DNA from: a candidate division Zixibacteria bacterium HGW-Zixibacteria-1
Lineage (GTDB): Bacteria; Zixibacteria; MSB-5A5; GN15; PGXB01
DNA: 64,000 nt
NCBI GenBank assembly: GCA_002838945.1
Contig: PGXB01000013.1
Span: forward strand, 17,251-81,250
Reading direction: 5' to 3'
This document shows positions 62,432 through 64,000 of this stretch, one piece after another; the first letter of the stretch is position 1; every line of letters starts with the position of its first letter. The notes beneath the pieces are model-generated. The model did not search any database. It was not told where the DNA came from and saw only the letters and a list, made by a program, of their open reading frames with translations. Made by a program: the position numbers and the translations under genes.

Positions 62432-63304
62432 TTATCGCTTGCTTGGAACATCTCCGGTTCGGAGCATGTATTCCACATATTCCTCGACCGTCATCCGTGG
62501 ACGGTATAATTCATTCCAATCGGATTCGCTTTCAAGTTTCTCGGCATACTTGGTACAGTACTCGAAGAGTTTTGAAAGGTCTTTAAACTGTGGTTTAAAC
62601 AGACCGCCTGCTTTCAAGACAAACAAGGGGATATGGATAATCTTCATGGCCGACTTATAGGCCAGGATAAATTTCTCAGCGGCCTGGTCGAAGGTGAGCG
62701 GGGTTGATCCCTGGGCATTAAAAGTGCGATTGACGAGATTTTTTCTGAAAGCTTCGGCGACCATCCGGCCATAATCATCACCCGCAATCCAGTAAATTGG
62801 GTGCGGAGGGCGGCCCATGATGGCCAGTCTGTTGCCCTGTACAAAAAGCGGCAGCGATTCATGGAACCAGCTCGGGCGGAAAATAATATAGGGGTGGCCG
62901 GATCCCTTGATCAGTTCCTCCGCTTCATATTTCTGGTCGGCATCGAGCCACCACCCGTCGGTCGGTCTGACGCCCAAACCACTCAGCTTGGAAATAACAA
63001 TATCATCACGGTCGGCCAGCGCCTCGATGACATTTTTGGTGCCGTCGAGTTCGGGCCGGAAGGCGGCCTTGTGCCGCAAGGTGGCCAGATTGAGATAGAC
63101 AATATCGGCGCCGACAGCGGCCCGGCGAATGGAGTCTATATTTGTAAGGTCCCCTTCGACAATTTCGGTCTCGGACGGAAGCAGCGCGGCAGCTTTGGCT
63201 TTATCACGAGCCATGGTCCTGACGGCGAAACCTTCCTTGAGAAGCCGCCTGACCACCGGTCTTCCCAGCATCCCATGCCCGCCGATGATAAGGATTTTTT
63301 TCAT
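62432..63304 (-). CDS. NmrA/atypical SDR-type NAD(P)-binding oxidoreductase
   Basis: 290 residues. ILIIGGHGMLGRPVVRRLL is the dinucleotide-binding motif of NmrA-like/atypical short-chain dehydrogenases; IVEGDLTNIDSI and FRPSWFHES are conserved blocks. The active-site Y-x3-K is not clear, as is usual in this branch, so it may act as a sensor or use an unknown substrate. It is 49 bp upstream of the DUF1028 gene on the same strand. Confidence 0.82.
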   Translation of the reverse strand: MKKILIIGGHGMLGRPVVRRLLKEGFAVRTMARDKAKAAALLPSETEIVEGDLTNIDSIRRAAVGADIVYLNLATLRHKAAFRPELDGTKNVIEALADRDDIVISKLSGLGVRPTDGWWLDADQKYEAEELIKGSGHPYIIFRPSWFHESLPLFVQGNRLAIMGRPPHPIYWIAGDDYGRMVAEAFRKNLVNRTFNAQGSTPLTFDQAAEKFILAYKSAMKIIHIPLFVLKAGGLFKPQFKDLSKLFEYCTKYAEKLESESDWNELYRPRMTVEEYVEYMLRTGDVPSKR

Positions 63305-63484
63305 AATTCCCTTCTCCTGAAAAGTGCATTTTACAATCTATACGGTGTTGATATTTTGAAAGCAAGGAGGAATTGGAGCGAGACTGGCCAGATTTGTGAA
63401 CAGCTAGGGTAGGCAAGAATTCTACAAATCTAGTCAAAAAGAAATAAAAAAGGATATAGGAAATAAAAAAAATCTATTTTTATC

Positions 63485-63515
63485 TTGACAATTTTGGCGT
63501 TTTGGCGATTATAAG
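63485..63515 (+). promoter_or_regulatory. Strong sigma-70-type promoter of a short transcript
   Basis: TTGACA at 63485-63490 and TTATAAG at 63509-63515 (18-19 nt spacer). It points to the hairpin series ending at the terminator near 63575. Confidence 0.6.
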
Positions 63516-63517
63516 AA

Positions 63518-63576
63518 TAATCCGCTTATGCGGAGGTGGATGGTGAACGCCATCGGGCCCGTAAGGGCCTTTTTAT
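63518..63576 (+). ncRNA. Candidate small RNA: three hairpins ending in a terminator
   Basis: About 58 nt start after the promoter and fold as three consecutive hairpins: CCGC-TTAT-GCGG (63522-63533), GATGG-TGAACG-CCATC (63539-63554) and the terminator GGCCC-GTAA-GGGCC (63556-63569) followed by TTTTTATT. There is no ORF. Two GGA triplets lie between and in the first two hairpins. I do not recognise a known RNA family. Hand-folded. Confidence 0.5.
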
Positions 63577-63930
63577 TTATATGAATTTTTTCCCAAAGAT
63601 TTTTCCATGATGTTGATAGTATTTCTTCTGTAATATTTCAATTACATTTTTAGCAAAGGGGGCAATATTTTTGGATAATAAATTTTGCTCGAATAAGATT
63701 TCATTCCTACTTGGATGAGCAAGAATATCGGCGAGTTGTAAGCCTGAGATATTATTTGCTTTTGGTTTTATTTTTAGTTTTTTACTGGTCAGTCTACTCT
63801 GAAATCTGTCGGGATCGACAAAGTCTGTACCCTGCTGCCATAATCCCTCAAAAGAATGCTTTAATCTTGTATCCTCTTTGCCACCCCTGGACTCAGCCAT
63901 GACATGAAGTTCCCCCGATTTAGTGGACAC
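63577..63930 (-). pseudogene. DUF3800 protein, C-terminal remnant
   Basis: 117 codons with NISGLQLADILAHPSRNEIL, the conserved end of DUF3800 proteins, which are usually 220-300 residues and begin with an IDESG motif. Here the frame is closed by TAG at 63943-63945, 12 bp before the first possible start (GTG at 63930), and the sequence upstream does not continue the gene. The N-terminal two thirds are thus missing. It is AT-rich. DUF3800 genes travel with mobile and defence loci. Confidence 0.65.
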
Positions 63931-64000
63931 GGAGAAAGGATACTATTATTATGATTCTTTCTCATCCTGAGTCCCGAAGGACAGGAGGTGTTCAGATGTT

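Noticed and set aside
1..64000. CRISPR arrays, tRNA and rRNA genes, complete insertion sequences
   Set aside because: No regularly spaced repeats, no GTTCGA-type T-loop with cloverleaf context, no rRNA-like stretch, and no transposase ORF were found by reading both strands.

Overview
The window comes from a Gram-negative bacterium of the FCB type, with roughly 50% GC by eye. Evidence is a C-terminal FlgD-like/T9SS-style module carrying NYPNPFNPATTIEYSLP, many lipoproteins with clear lipoboxes, abundant TPR proteins, FadL-type and other beta-barrel outer membrane proteins, and a surface-polysaccharide cluster. Candidatus Zixibacteria or a neighbouring uncultured FCB lineage is my best guess, but this is inference: no rRNA or tRNA gene was seen. 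The genome makes selenoproteins, because one gene (16112-17164) is a selenophosphate synthetase whose reading frame crosses an in-frame UGA at the catalytic position and is followed by a good SECIS-like hairpin.

Layout. 1-9582: end of a secreted protein, an ArsN2-type acetyltransferase, an AT-rich SIR2-like defence-type gene, an S9 peptidase, a four-PAS hybrid histidine kinase, a small membrane protein and a first ECF sigma/anti-sigma pair. 9591-21152: exported helical protein, MurQ, lipoprotein, a second sigma/RsrA-like pair with a probable autoregulatory promoter, two tandem paralogous TPR proteins, Sec-containing SelD, a GT39-TPR membrane protein, and a lipoprotein behind a sigma-54-like promoter. 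21273-25166: an AbiJ-NTD/TIR gene, an exported protein and a ChrB-C protein set among several REP-like palindromes. 25439-34126: a seven-gene polysaccharide operon on the minus strand (Wzx flippase, O-antigen ligase/polymerase, three GT4 glycosyltransferases, Wzz, epimerase). 34344-39760: a TPR lipoprotein, a metzincin-like protease, and a zinc/manganese ABC transporter preceded by a ribbon-helix-helix protein with a Cys/His cluster. 40070-48247: FadL-like porin, an esterase-fold lipoprotein lacking its catalytic Ser, a BshB1-like deacetylase, an Eis-like acetyltransferase, a TolB-like propeller, and a membrane spermidine-synthase-like gene interrupted by an in-frame UGA.

The most unusual block is 48603-52982. 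Two proteins, each made of two fused DsrC/TusE modules, flank a sirtuin and a NifS-SelD fusion (cysteine desulfurase/selenocysteine lyase joined to a Cys-type selenophosphate synthetase). Three of these four genes form a minus-strand operon and the fourth faces them. I propose a sulfur/selenium relay in which the DsrC-like proteins carry or sense the chalcogen released by the NifS domain for the SelD domain. The window therefore holds two different SelD genes 33 kb apart plus a possible further selenoprotein.

53431-63930: a HTH-ImmA/IrrE plus PIN (DUF4411-like) pair, lipoprotein, large secreted protein, small beta-barrel, LapA-like protein, MFS transporter, DUF1028 protein, NmrA-like oxidoreductase, a promoter-hairpins-terminator unit that looks like a small RNA gene, and a broken DUF3800 gene. 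The SIR2-like, AbiJ/TIR, ImmA/PIN and DUF3800 loci are all visibly AT-richer than their neighbours, which suggests separate acquisitions of defence-type genes into single intergenic sites.
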